Made by a program: the position numbers and the translations under genes | DNA from: JACVRN01 sp036403815 | Lineage (GTDB): Bacteria; Acidobacteriota; Blastocatellia; Pyrinomonadales; Pyrinomonadaceae | Length of the DNA stretch: 64,000 bases | Reading direction: 5' to 3' | Assembly (NCBI GenBank): GCA_036403815.1 | Contig: DASWQH010000008.1 | Coordinates: forward strand, 1-64,000 | Shown here: in pieces, positions 26,546 to 33,765 of the stretch | Position numbering within the stretch: the first letter of the stretch is position 1 | Layout of the letters: each line of letters opens with the position of its first letter | The notes under the pieces: generated by a model | What the model was told of the DNA's origin: nothing | The model's database searches: none | The model's input: only the letters and a program-made list of their open reading frames with translations

Positions 26546-27859
26546 TCAGCTCTCCAGCCAGCGGCCCAAGGCCGAATCTCCATAGATGATTGTCTGGCCG
26601 CGCTCCGGGCCGGTTGAGACTAGGCCGATCTCGACGCCAATCTCGCGTGAGAGAAATTCTATGTAGTCGCGCGCCTTGGGCGGCAATTTATCTGCCTCCG
26701 TGGTGCCTTCCGTAGAAGTCTTCCAGCCGGGCATCGTCGCGTAGACAGGCTCTATGCGACGCAGGTCTTGCGAGACGGCAGGGAAAGAATCAATCTCGCG
26801 CCCATCCAGCTTATAACTTACACAAACTTTGATTTCATCCAGCGCATCAAGCACGTCCAGCTTCGTAAGGGCGACCGAGGTGAAGCCGTTAATCACCGCG
26901 GCGTAGCGTGTGGCGAAAGCGTCGAACCAGCCGCAGCGACGCGGGCGACCCGTGGATGCTCCGTATTCACGCCCGCGCTCGCGTATGAGTTGTCCAAGCT
27001 CCTCTTCGCCCTTAACCATCTCTGTTGGAAACGGGCCTTCGCCAACGCGCGTCGTGTAAGTGCGAACGATGCCAAGCACGCCTGTGATGCGATGCGGCGC
27101 TAAGCCTGTGCCGGTGGATGCGCCGCCCGCCGTTGTAGTTGACGAAGTGACGAAAGGATACGTGCCATGATCTACATCAAGCAGCGTGGCCTGAGCGCCT
27201 TCGATTAAAATAGTGCGCCCTTCCTGCGCCGAGCGGTTCATAAAGAGCGTCGTGTCGGCGATGAAGGGCGCGAGGCGTTCTGCCAGCCTTGTCGTCTCGC
27301 TGAAAATCTCGTCCGGGTCAAGGGCTTGCCCGCCGTAGGCTACTATGATGCGGTTGGCGTCTTCCAGATTGCGCTCGATGCGTGAGCGCAGCACGCTCGG
27401 AACAACCGCGTCCGCCACGCGTATGCCGCGTCGTCCGGCTTTGTCTTCATAAGCCGGGCCTATGCCGCGCAGGGTCGTGCCGACGCGCTCGTTGCCTAAA
27501 CGCTCTTCGCTCGTGTGATCGAGCGCGCGATGATAGGGAAGTATAAGATGAGCGCGAGTGCTGACCAGTACTCGCTCGGGCGTTACGGAAATTCCCTGTG
27601 CGGCTAGACGGTCGGCTTCGTCGAAGAATGCCTTGGGGTCGATGACCATGCCGTTGCCGAGCACGCAGGTCTTTCCCGGATGGACTATGCCGGAAGGCAA
27701 GAGATGCAGGACGAAGGAGCTTGAGCCGACCTGCACGGAGTGGCCTGCGTTGTGGCCGCCCTGATAGCGCGCCACCACGTCAAAGCGTTCGGCCAGAAGA
27801 TCAACGATCTTGCCTTTACCTTCATCGCCCCACTGGGCACCGATGACAACAATAATCAT
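26546..27859 (-). CDS. purA: Adenylosuccinate synthetase
   Basis: A 437-residue cytoplasmic enzyme joining IMP and aspartate with GTP to give adenylosuccinate, the first step from IMP to AMP. The N-terminal signature GAQWGDEGKGKIVD (catalytic Asp12) and GGHNAGH (His40) are intact, as are EGAQATLLDVDHGTYPFVTSS and the GTP-binding region near VALTKLDVLDAL. The length is normal. The ATG at 27859 has no Shine-Dalgarno sequence: a repeat made of GTTTTCA words begins 1 nt upstream (27861), so initiation must rely on other features. Confidence 0.97.
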   Translation of the reverse strand: MIIVVIGAQWGDEGKGKIVDLLAERFDVVARYQGGHNAGHSVQVGSSSFVLHLLPSGIVHPGKTCVLGNGMVIDPKAFFDEADRLAAQGISVTPERVLVSTRAHLILPYHRALDHTSEERLGNERVGTTLRGIGPAYEDKAGRRGIRVADAVVPSVLRSRIERNLEDANRIIVAYGGQALDPDEIFSETTRLAERLAPFIADTTLFMNRSAQEGRTILIEGAQATLLDVDHGTYPFVTSSTTTAGGASTGTGLAPHRITGVLGIVRTYTTRVGEGPFPTEMVKGEEELGQLIRERGREYGASTGRPRRCGWFDAFATRYAAVINGFTSVALTKLDVLDALDEIKVCVSYKLDGREIDSFPAVSQDLRRIEPVYATMPGWKTSTEGTTEADKLPPKARDYIEFLSREIGVEIGLVSTGPERGQTIIYGDSALGRWLES

Positions 27860-27860
27860 A

Positions 27861-27940
27861 AGTTTTCAGTTTTCAGTTTTCAGTTTTCAGTCAGGCAGCA
27901 CCAGTTAGTGCTGAAAACTAAAAACTGAAAACTGAAAACT
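27861..27940. repeat. Inverted repeat of GTTTTCA words abutting the purA start
   Basis: About four tandem AGTTTTC units (27861-27890) are complementary to 27911-27940, with a 20-nt loop. The hairpin fills nearly the whole space between the YkgJ-type gene and purA and touches both: it begins 1 nt before the purA ATG. Confidence 0.85.
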
Positions 27941-27944
27941 GCCT

Positions 27945-28349
27945 TTAGCTTGCTCTCTCCAGCTTGATAGGTCTTTCTATGAAGTAGAAGCTGCATGTGC
28001 CGCGCACTTCTTCCAGATCGCGTTTTTCGATGGGGAAGAGACGGCACTGGTTCGGTCGGTCTTCATAGATGCCGCAGGAGGTCGTGCCGTCCCTGTGTTT
28101 CTTAAGGAAGGGGCACTTGAACAGAATCTCGCAACACGCACCGCAGCGATTGCATTCGCCACGGCGCAAGGCAAGCTGCGCGACGACCTCTTCTTTGCGG
28201 AAGTTGACGCTGACAAAGCGACGCAGCTTGCCTTGCGCCTGCCGGGCGCGCAACCTTACGTCCTCGACGGCGCGCGAACGTTTCGCCGCCACCAGGCGTT
28301 CTTCAAATGACTGCTTCCGACGTGGGCGTCCCTGCCGCTTGGGTTTCAT
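27945..28349 (-). CDS. YkgJ-family cysteine-cluster protein
   Basis: A 134-residue protein. A basic helical N-terminal half precedes the cluster GECNRCGACCEILFKCPF, then TTSCGIYEDRPNQCRLFP and GTCSFY. The Cys spacing is that of the YkgJ/FliB-type zinc- or iron-chelating domain. The function of the family is poorly known; metal binding is the only safe inference. It lies between trxA and purA on the same strand. The initiating ATG at 28349 has no obvious ribosome site. Confidence 0.85.
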   Translation of the reverse strand: MKPKRQGRPRRKQSFEERLVAAKRSRAVEDVRLRARQAQGKLRRFVSVNFRKEEVVAQLALRRGECNRCGACCEILFKCPFLKKHRDGTTSCGIYEDRPNQCRLFPIEKRDLEEVRGTCSFYFIERPIKLERAS

Positions 28350-28495
28350 AAAAGTAGTATTCAGTTACTCATGTCAACAGAAGTCTGTAGACGTGAGCTG
28401 CAAAGCTTCTGGCGCTTCATGCGCCCTGAGAGCTAACTCCCCGCAATACTACAAGAACTCTTGGGGCCAGGGGTTCTGGTCATGTATAGAGAAAG

Positions 28496-28530
28496 GGCGC
28501 GGAAGGTCTCTGAGGCCAAATTTCCGCGCC
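28496..28530 (-). terminator. Probable terminator after trxA
   Basis: The stem GGCGCGGAA/TTCCGCGCC (9 bp, longer with AAGG/CC pairs) is followed on the minus strand by CTTTCTCT. It lies 25 bp beyond the trxA stop. Confidence 0.55.
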
Positions 28531-28554
28531 ACAAATTGTTCACACGCGCTCACA

Positions 28555-28896
28555 TCAAGCGCTGGCTACCTGAACATGCTTGTCAATCATGCGCGAGATG
28601 GCTTCTTTGCTGGTCGCGCCAACTACGCGCTCCTCTTCTTTGCCGCCTTTGAAGAGAATCAGTGTCGGGATGCCTTTGATACCATAGCGCTGCGAGATAG
28701 CCGGATTCTCGTCCACGTTGAGTTTGACGACCGTCGCGCTGCCCGCGTACTTTTCGGCCACGGCCTCGACCGTCGGTGCAAGCATGCGGCAGGGCGCGCA
28801 CCACGCAGCCCAGAAATCCACCAGCACAGGCTGTGCCGATTGCAGAACCTCTTTTTCAAACGAGCTATCGCTCACTTCGCTAACATTTTCACTCAT
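28555..28896 (-). CDS. trxA: Thioredoxin
   Basis: A 113-residue thioredoxin. The active site is WCAPC (Cys33, Cys36) after VLVDFWAA, and the cis-Pro loop GIKGIPTLILF is intact. It is a cytoplasmic disulfide reductase serving ribonucleotide reductase, peroxiredoxins and others. The frame is open upstream, but ATG 28896 (MSENVSEVSD) matches the family start and is preceded by AGGAG and AAGG. It follows glgA by 65 bp on the same strand. Confidence 0.95.
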   Translation of the reverse strand: MSENVSEVSDSSFEKEVLQSAQPVLVDFWAAWCAPCRMLAPTVEAVAEKYAGSATVVKLNVDENPAISQRYGIKGIPTLILFKGGKEEERVVGATSKEAISRMIDKHVQVASA

Positions 28897-28961
28897 ACCT
28901 TGTCTTTCTCCTGGTGCGTTCAATACGAAAATTCTATATCCTTTGATGAAATGGAAGCCTT

Positions 28962-30386
28962 TTAAGTTTGCGCCGTGGCGCTGTAAAGCTCCAGATACTT
29001 CTGGGCTGCGGCCTGCCAAGAATTGTCCACGCGCATGCCGTTCAGTTGAATCTTTCTCCAGACTTCCGGTTCAGCATAACAGTAAAGCGCTTCCGATATT
29101 TTTTCAAGCATGGCGGAGGCCGTATACGGCCCGAATTTGAATCCGTTGCCCGTGCCCCTGGAGCGGTCGAAATCCTCCACAGTGTCATCCAGGCCGCCGG
29201 TTGCGCGCACCACCGGCACAGTCCCGTAGCGCAAACTGTACATCTGGTTCAAGCCGCACGGCTCAAACTTAGACGGCATGAGAAAGATGTCAGCGCCCGC
29301 TTCTATCTGGTGCGAGAGCGGCTCGTTGAAGCCTCTATATGTGCCGACCTGACGCGGCGCGTGGTCGCGCAAAGCCTGAAAGAAATCCTCGTACTCACGC
29401 GCACCCGATCCCAGAGAAACGAAAAACGCGCCCGTCGCCAGAATCTGACCCGCCGCGTCCTTAATCAAATCAAAGCCCTTCTGCGGCGTCAGGCGCGAGA
29501 TGGATGCTATCAACGGCCTGTCCAACTCCTCCGGCAGATTGTAGCGCCTGAGCAGGTCTAGCTTGCACATGCGCTTGCCCGAAAGATCGTCCGCCGAGAA
29601 ATGAGCTGCGAGGTTCGGGTCGGTCTCAGGATTCCAGACATCGTAGTCAACGCCGTTCGTAATGCCGACCAGCCGATCGCGCCTTGCGCGCAGAATCCAT
29701 TCAAGCCCGTGTCCGAACTCCGGCGTCTGAATCTCCAGCGCGTAGCGACGGCTGACGGTCGAAAGCATGTCGCTCGTCATCAATCCGGCTTTCAGCGCCG
29801 AAGCCGCGCCTTCCATCATGAAGGCTTCGCGCAACTCCGGTGTGTTGAATCCGAGCTTGTCCAGGTCGCGCGGAGCGAACGAGCCATGATACGCCAGATT
29901 GTGTATGGAGAAGACGGTGCGCGTTCGATGATAAAAAGGGTCGAGCGCGCGCCGCGCGCGAAGCTCCGCAGCCGCGAAGCCACCCGGCCAGTCGTTCAAA
30001 TGCACTATGTCCGGCGGAGCGCCCAGCCTTTTCAGAAGCGCCAGTGCTGCACGACAGAAGAAAGCGAAGCGCTCGTGATCGTCGTTGAAACCATAAACCG
30101 ATGAGCGCGCAAAATACTCCGGCGCGTCAATCAAAAATGTAGGTGCGCCAGCAGCCTCGCTCAGCCAGACAGCGGCGCGGCGCGTGCCTCCAGGCCATTC
30201 AACTTCCAGATTGTCAATGATCCGTTCGCGTAGAAGCTTACGATCCGTCTGCTCAAAAAGCGGAATCGCAAGGAGCGAGTCCACGCCGACCGAGCGCAGG
30301 GCTTTGGGCAGCGCACCTGCCACATCGCCTAAACCACCAGTCTTGGCGAAAGGCACAGCCTCAGACGAAAGTATCGCAACGCGCAA
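28962..30386 (-). CDS. glgA: Glycogen synthase, GT5 family
   Basis: A 474-residue cytoplasmic glucosyltransferase extending alpha-1,4-glucan from ADP-glucose. The N-terminal ADP-glucose motif KTGGLGDVAGALPKAL (Lys15), HLNDWPGGFAAAELRA, the hinge region, SRLTPQKGFDLIKDA and the C-terminal GADIFLMPSKFEPCGLNQMYSLRYGTVPVVRATGGL are present. The length is normal. No other glycogen genes are adjacent. A candidate promoter is at 30473-30502. Confidence 0.97.
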   Translation of the reverse strand: MRVAILSSEAVPFAKTGGLGDVAGALPKALRSVGVDSLLAIPLFEQTDRKLLRERIIDNLEVEWPGGTRRAAVWLSEAAGAPTFLIDAPEYFARSSVYGFNDDHERFAFFCRAALALLKRLGAPPDIVHLNDWPGGFAAAELRARRALDPFYHRTRTVFSIHNLAYHGSFAPRDLDKLGFNTPELREAFMMEGAASALKAGLMTSDMLSTVSRRYALEIQTPEFGHGLEWILRARRDRLVGITNGVDYDVWNPETDPNLAAHFSADDLSGKRMCKLDLLRRYNLPEELDRPLIASISRLTPQKGFDLIKDAAGQILATGAFFVSLGSGAREYEDFFQALRDHAPRQVGTYRGFNEPLSHQIEAGADIFLMPSKFEPCGLNQMYSLRYGTVPVVRATGGLDDTVEDFDRSRGTGNGFKFGPYTASAMLEKISEALYCYAEPEVWRKIQLNGMRVDNSWQAAAQKYLELYSATAQT

Positions 30387-30472
30387 ATCTCTTTACACTG
30401 CGCTCGCAGCCCCTGATGGGCTAAGAGCACACGACCCGTTGATTAATTTGATAGAGCTTTAATCTATGGCCT

Positions 30473-30502
30473 ACTATGCGTAGAAGCGCGCCGGTTTGTC
30501 AA
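30473..30502 (-). promoter_or_regulatory. Candidate glgA promoter
   Basis: On the minus strand a perfect TTGACA (30502-30497) lies 18 bp upstream of CATAGT (30478-30473). The leader to the glgA ATG would be about 80 nt. Consensus match only. Confidence 0.35.
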
Positions 30503-30506
30503 GAAA

Positions 30507-30583
30507 AGCATTCAGCTATCAGCAGTCAGCAGTCAGCTTTAATAATTTGGCTGATGGCTGAATGCTGATAGCTGACGGCTAAC
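30507..30583. repeat. Inverted repeat of CAGCTATCAGC words after rho
   Basis: Words such as CATTCAGCTATCAGCAGTCAGC are complementary across an AT-rich loop. The right arm overlaps the rho stop codon (30579-30581). It may also act as a terminator hairpin for rho. Confidence 0.75.
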
Positions 30584-31955
30584 TTTGCATTGACGAAAGG
30601 AATTCGGCGTTGGTCTTGGTCTTTTCCAGTCGTTCGAGGACGACTTCCATCTGCTCTACGGGTGAGAGCGGGTTGAGTACGCGGCGCATGACCCAGATGC
30701 GGTTGAGGTCTTCTTTGCTAATGAGCAACTCCTCTTTGCGCGTGCCGGAGCGTTGCAGGTCGATGGCCGGGAAAAGCCGCTTGTCTGAAAGACGGCGGTC
30801 GAGGTGTATTTCCGAGTTACCTGTGCCCTTGAACTCCTCGAAGATGACATCGTCCATGCGCGAGCCTGTGTCAATCAAGGCCGTGGCGATGATAGTCAGG
30901 CTGCCGCCCTCTTCTATGTTGCGTGCCGCGCCGAAGAAACGCTTCGGGCGCTGAAGAGCGTTGGAGTCAATACCGCCGGAAAGAATCTTGCCCGAAGGCG
31001 GAACCACAGCGTTGTGCGCGCGCGCAAGTCGCGTGATTGAGTCAAGCAGGATGACTACGTCGCGCTTGTGCTCGACCAGTCGCTTGGCCTTCTCTATGAC
31101 CATGTCCGCGACCTGCACGTGGCGCGTCGGCGGCTCGTCAAAGGTACTGGATATGACTTCGCCGTTCACACTGCGCTGCATGTCCGTGACCTCTTCCGGT
31201 CGCTCGTCAATCAACAACACAATCAGGGTTACTTCCGGGTGATTCTCCGTGATGGAGTTGGCGATGGATTGAAGCAGCATCGTTTTGCCCGTGCGCGGCG
31301 GCGCGACAATCAAGGCACGCTGCCCCTTGCCCAAGGGCGTGACGAGGTCTAGAACGCGCGACGAGAGATTGTCGGACGCAGTCTCCATACGCAACTGCTC
31401 GTCAGGGTAAAGGGGCGTCAGGTTGTCGAAGAAGACTTTTTCACGCGCCTGATCGGGCGCTTCAAAGTTGATGGCCTCGACCTTGATGAGCGCGAAATAA
31501 CGCTCGCCCTCTTTGGGTGGACGAATCTGGCCGGATACTGTGTCGCCTGTGCGCAGGTCGAACTTGCGAATCTGCGACGGGGAGACGTAGATGTCATCCG
31601 GGCCAGGCAGGTAGTTATATTCAGGCGCGCGCAGGAAACCGAAGCCGTCGGGCAGGGTTTCCAAAACGCCTTCGGAGAAGATGAGGCCGCTCTTCTCTGT
31701 CTGCGCGGCCAGAATCTTGAAGACAAGCTCCTGCTTGCGCATGCCTGTTGCGCCCGGCACGTCCATGTTCTTTGCAATCGAGGTGAGCTTGGAGATGGAC
31801 ATCTCTTTCAGGTCGGATAGATTAAAAATCTCTTCGACCTGTTCGTCTCTGGCGCTGGCGCGCTCTTGCCGCTCCGGTGGGGCCTCGGCGGTGGCGGTCG
31901 TCGCCGCTCCGTTGTCGCCGTTGGCTGTTGAGTTAGTACTTTTTCTTGGTGACAT
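30579..31955 (-). CDS. rho: Transcription termination factor Rho
   Basis: A 458-residue RNA-dependent hexameric ATPase. A low-complexity N-terminal extension (about 45 residues, Ser/Asn/Ala/Glu-rich) precedes the Rho N-terminal domain (LSDLKEMSISKLTSIAKNMDV), the RNA-binding cold-shock-like domain (ILETLPDGFGFLR-type, here VLETLPDGFGFLRAPEYNYLPGPDDIYVS) and the ATPase with Walker A APPRTGKTMLL and VILLDSITRLARAHN. The length is usual for phyla with N-terminal insertions. It starts at ATG 31955. Confidence 0.97.
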   Translation of the reverse strand: MSPRKSTNSTANGDNGAATTATAEAPPERQERASARDEQVEEIFNLSDLKEMSISKLTSIAKNMDVPGATGMRKQELVFKILAAQTEKSGLIFSEGVLETLPDGFGFLRAPEYNYLPGPDDIYVSPSQIRKFDLRTGDTVSGQIRPPKEGERYFALIKVEAINFEAPDQAREKVFFDNLTPLYPDEQLRMETASDNLSSRVLDLVTPLGKGQRALIVAPPRTGKTMLLQSIANSITENHPEVTLIVLLIDERPEEVTDMQRSVNGEVISSTFDEPPTRHVQVADMVIEKAKRLVEHKRDVVILLDSITRLARAHNAVVPPSGKILSGGIDSNALQRPKRFFGAARNIEEGGSLTIIATALIDTGSRMDDVIFEEFKGTGNSEIHLDRRLSDKRLFPAIDLQRSGTRKEELLISKEDLNRIWVMRRVLNPLSPVEQMEVVLERLEKTKTNAEFLSSMQS

Positions 31956-32443
31956 TTCTATTCTTCTCTTTTGAGAGCGGTCACATACTTATTTGACCGC
32001 AAGTTGTTTCTGCGACGATTGGTTCGGAAGGCTCGCCGCTCTGGTTGTCAATTGTTAGTGAAATCTTACGTGATGAATCGGGAATGAATCCTCTTGTTCG
32101 GGTGAACCGGGAACTCTCTAGTGGGCGCAAGGTCGCGGGGCGCTCTCTTAAATCCTCACGCGGCGCACGGGCAAAATCCCAAAGGCGAGGCGCTTTGAAA
32201 TCTTTGCAGGCGACGCGGGCGTCTATCCTAAAGAGACATCCCCTCAGGTCTTTACTCGCTACATGTGCGCGGGAGTTTTTCCGACAAGCTTTGGATGCCG
32301 GAGAATTCCCATGCGTGGCCTCTCATTCATTGATTGATTAAATTCCAATGGGGCAAAGGGATTATGCGATTTCGAGTTCCGATTCTGGATTGGAGATTGG
32401 TAGAAAGTGTGTCTTTTTTAATCTAAAACCGCAAATCCAAAAT
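31956..32443. other. Gene-free interval upstream of rho
   Basis: About 490 bp between engB and rho. A plus-strand frame (32045-32341) has an Arg/Ser-rich product with no family resemblance and no ribosome site, so I do not call it. The region could hold the rho leader, often autoregulated, but no structured element was recognised. Confidence 0.5.
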
Positions 32444-33022
32444 CTATAGATTGATTGCTTCTTCGATAGTGCGCCAGAGTATGTCGCGCCCCCGACCCGT
32501 CGGGGCAGAATAATTAATGATGCGTTCAACTTGAAGCACGCGACCCGCTCGCTCCATGCTCTTTCGCAACTCGTTTTGAGAGAGCTTGTCGGATTTCGTG
32601 GCAACGACTACTCGCGGCTTGGCGTGCATGGAAAGCCACTCTTCAAGCTGTAAATCCAATTTTGAGGGATCGTGGCGCGCGTCTACGATATGAATTGATA
32701 GCACAAGCGAGGCGCGCTTGGCAAGGTAATCTGTCGCCATTTCGCCCCACCCCTCGCGCACGCTACGAGGCGCACGCGCATAACCGTAGCCGGGAAGATC
32801 AACGAAACGGAAACGATTGTTAATGAGAAAGAAGTTAAGAGCCTGCGTGCGTCCCGGCGTGGAAGAAGTGCGCGCCAGGCCCCGCACGCCCAGCAGGGAA
32901 TTTATCAGGCTGGACTTCCCGACATTCGAGCGCCCCAGAAAAGCCACTTCGGGCACAGGGTCGCGCGGCCACTGGCTCTCTTCAAACGCGCTCTTAATAA
33001 ATTCAGTGCTGGTAATCTTCAT
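32444..33022 (-). CDS. engB: Ribosome biogenesis GTPase EngB/YsxC
   Basis: A 192-residue TRAFAC GTPase needed for 50S subunit assembly. Motifs: G1 GRSNVGKSS, G3 DLPGYGYA, G4 ATKSDKL and G5 SAPTGRG. Family members begin MKI.S.EFIKSA, which matches ATG 33022. The open frame extends to 33082, but those 20 residues are encoded by the hairpin repeat that begins exactly at 33023. No ribosome site precedes the ATG. It closes the tig-clpP-clpX-lon cluster, as in many Firmicutes. Confidence 0.95.
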   Translation of the reverse strand: MKITSTEFIKSAFEESQWPRDPVPEVAFLGRSNVGKSSLINSLLGVRGLARTSSTPGRTQALNFFLINNRFRFVDLPGYGYARAPRSVREGWGEMATDYLAKRASLVLSIHIVDARHDPSKLDLQLEEWLSMHAKPRVVVATKSDKLSQNELRKSMERAGRVLQVERIINYSAPTGRGRDILWRTIEEAINL

Positions 33023-33098
33023 GGGTGCCGGGTGTCGGGTGCCAGGTGTCAGTAAAAACTTTTCTTTACCGGCACCTGACACCCGGCACCCGATACCT
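33023..33098. repeat. Inverted repeat of GGCACCCG words abutting the engB start
   Basis: GGGTGCCGGGTGTCGGGTGCC at 33023 onward is complementary to 33076-33097. It fills the entire gap between the 149-aa gene and engB and starts at the base next to the engB ATG, leaving no space for a Shine-Dalgarno sequence. Confidence 0.8.
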
Positions 33099-33101
33099 GT
33101 C

Positions 33102-33551
33102 TTATCCGGCTTGCTGGTTTGCTGCTTGTGCGCGGGCGGCCATAACCTGTTTAATCATTTCGCGGAAGCGTGTCATCTTCTCGCGCGCGTCGGGTATGTT
33201 CATGACGACGCGTTCCAGATGCTGCAAGGCGGTGGGGTTATTATAGGTTTGACGCAGCTCTGCGAGGAACGGCTCGATCTTGGCGAAGACGGCCAGGTGC
33301 TCGCCATTGGCGTCGTTGAACATCTTCTCGTCAATCGCGCCGTTGGTGACGAACGAGCAGGCCATGTCCCAGTAGGACGTGACCATTCTATAGTAGGCGC
33401 TGTTCTCGCCCAGCGCGGCGTTTGATATATCCTGGCTGCTGCCTGGATGAAACTCGCCTACGAACCAGTTGCGCGCCTTGCGCATCACTTCATCGCGGCG
33501 CAATTCATAAAGCTTCAGAATCAGGTTTGCGCTTTCCGTCTTGTCGCTCAT
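33102..33551 (-). CDS. Conserved-looking cytoplasmic protein, unknown
   Basis: A 149-residue, mostly helical protein (MSDKTESANLILKLYELRRDEVMRKARNWFVGEF...). I do not recognise a domain. The composition is that of a soluble helical bundle; WFVGEFHPGS and YRMVTSYWDMACSFV are distinctive. The last residues are Ala/Gln-rich. ATG 33551 is preceded by GGAG-like sequence. It lies between lon and engB on the same strand. Confidence 0.75.
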   Translation of the reverse strand: MSDKTESANLILKLYELRRDEVMRKARNWFVGEFHPGSSQDISNAALGENSAYYRMVTSYWDMACSFVTNGAIDEKMFNDANGEHLAVFAKIEPFLAELRQTYNNPTALQHLERVVMNIPDAREKMTRFREMIKQVMAARAQAANQQAG

Positions 33552-33713
33552 TTTTATTCTCCGTGATTGGGGGATTGGAGCGCAGGAAGCATACGGCCTG
33601 TGATAAGCGTGCAGCGTCAGGCTTAAAGCAGTTCGGATGGACTGCGCTCTTGAAGTTAAAACCGAGGCCGCAACACGCCGTGCGGCAGAAAGGCCAGAGA
33701 CTTGAAACTGCTG

Positions 33714-33750
33714 CGAGGGGCTTCAGACTTTGAAAGTCTGAAGCCCCTCG
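33714..33750 (-). terminator. Hairpin downstream of lon
   Basis: A 15-bp or longer perfect stem (CGAGGGGCTTCAGACTT with its complement) with a tiny loop lies 16 bp past the lon stop. There is no long U-run, so termination may be partial; it could instead be an mRNA 3' stabiliser. Confidence 0.55.
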
Positions 33751-33765
33751 CCAACGGTTACAGGG

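Noticed and set aside
27861..27940. Possible CRISPR-like short repeats
   Set aside because: The units are 7-8 bp words without spacers, arranged as an inverted repeat, not a CRISPR array; no cas genes in the window.
28069..28965. Plus-strand frame of 298 codons across YkgJ and trxA
   Set aside because: Crosses a terminator and two convincing minus-strand genes; product has no domain.
32045..32341. 98-codon frame upstream of rho
   Set aside because: Arg/Ser-rich product, no ribosome site, no family; more likely a chance frame.
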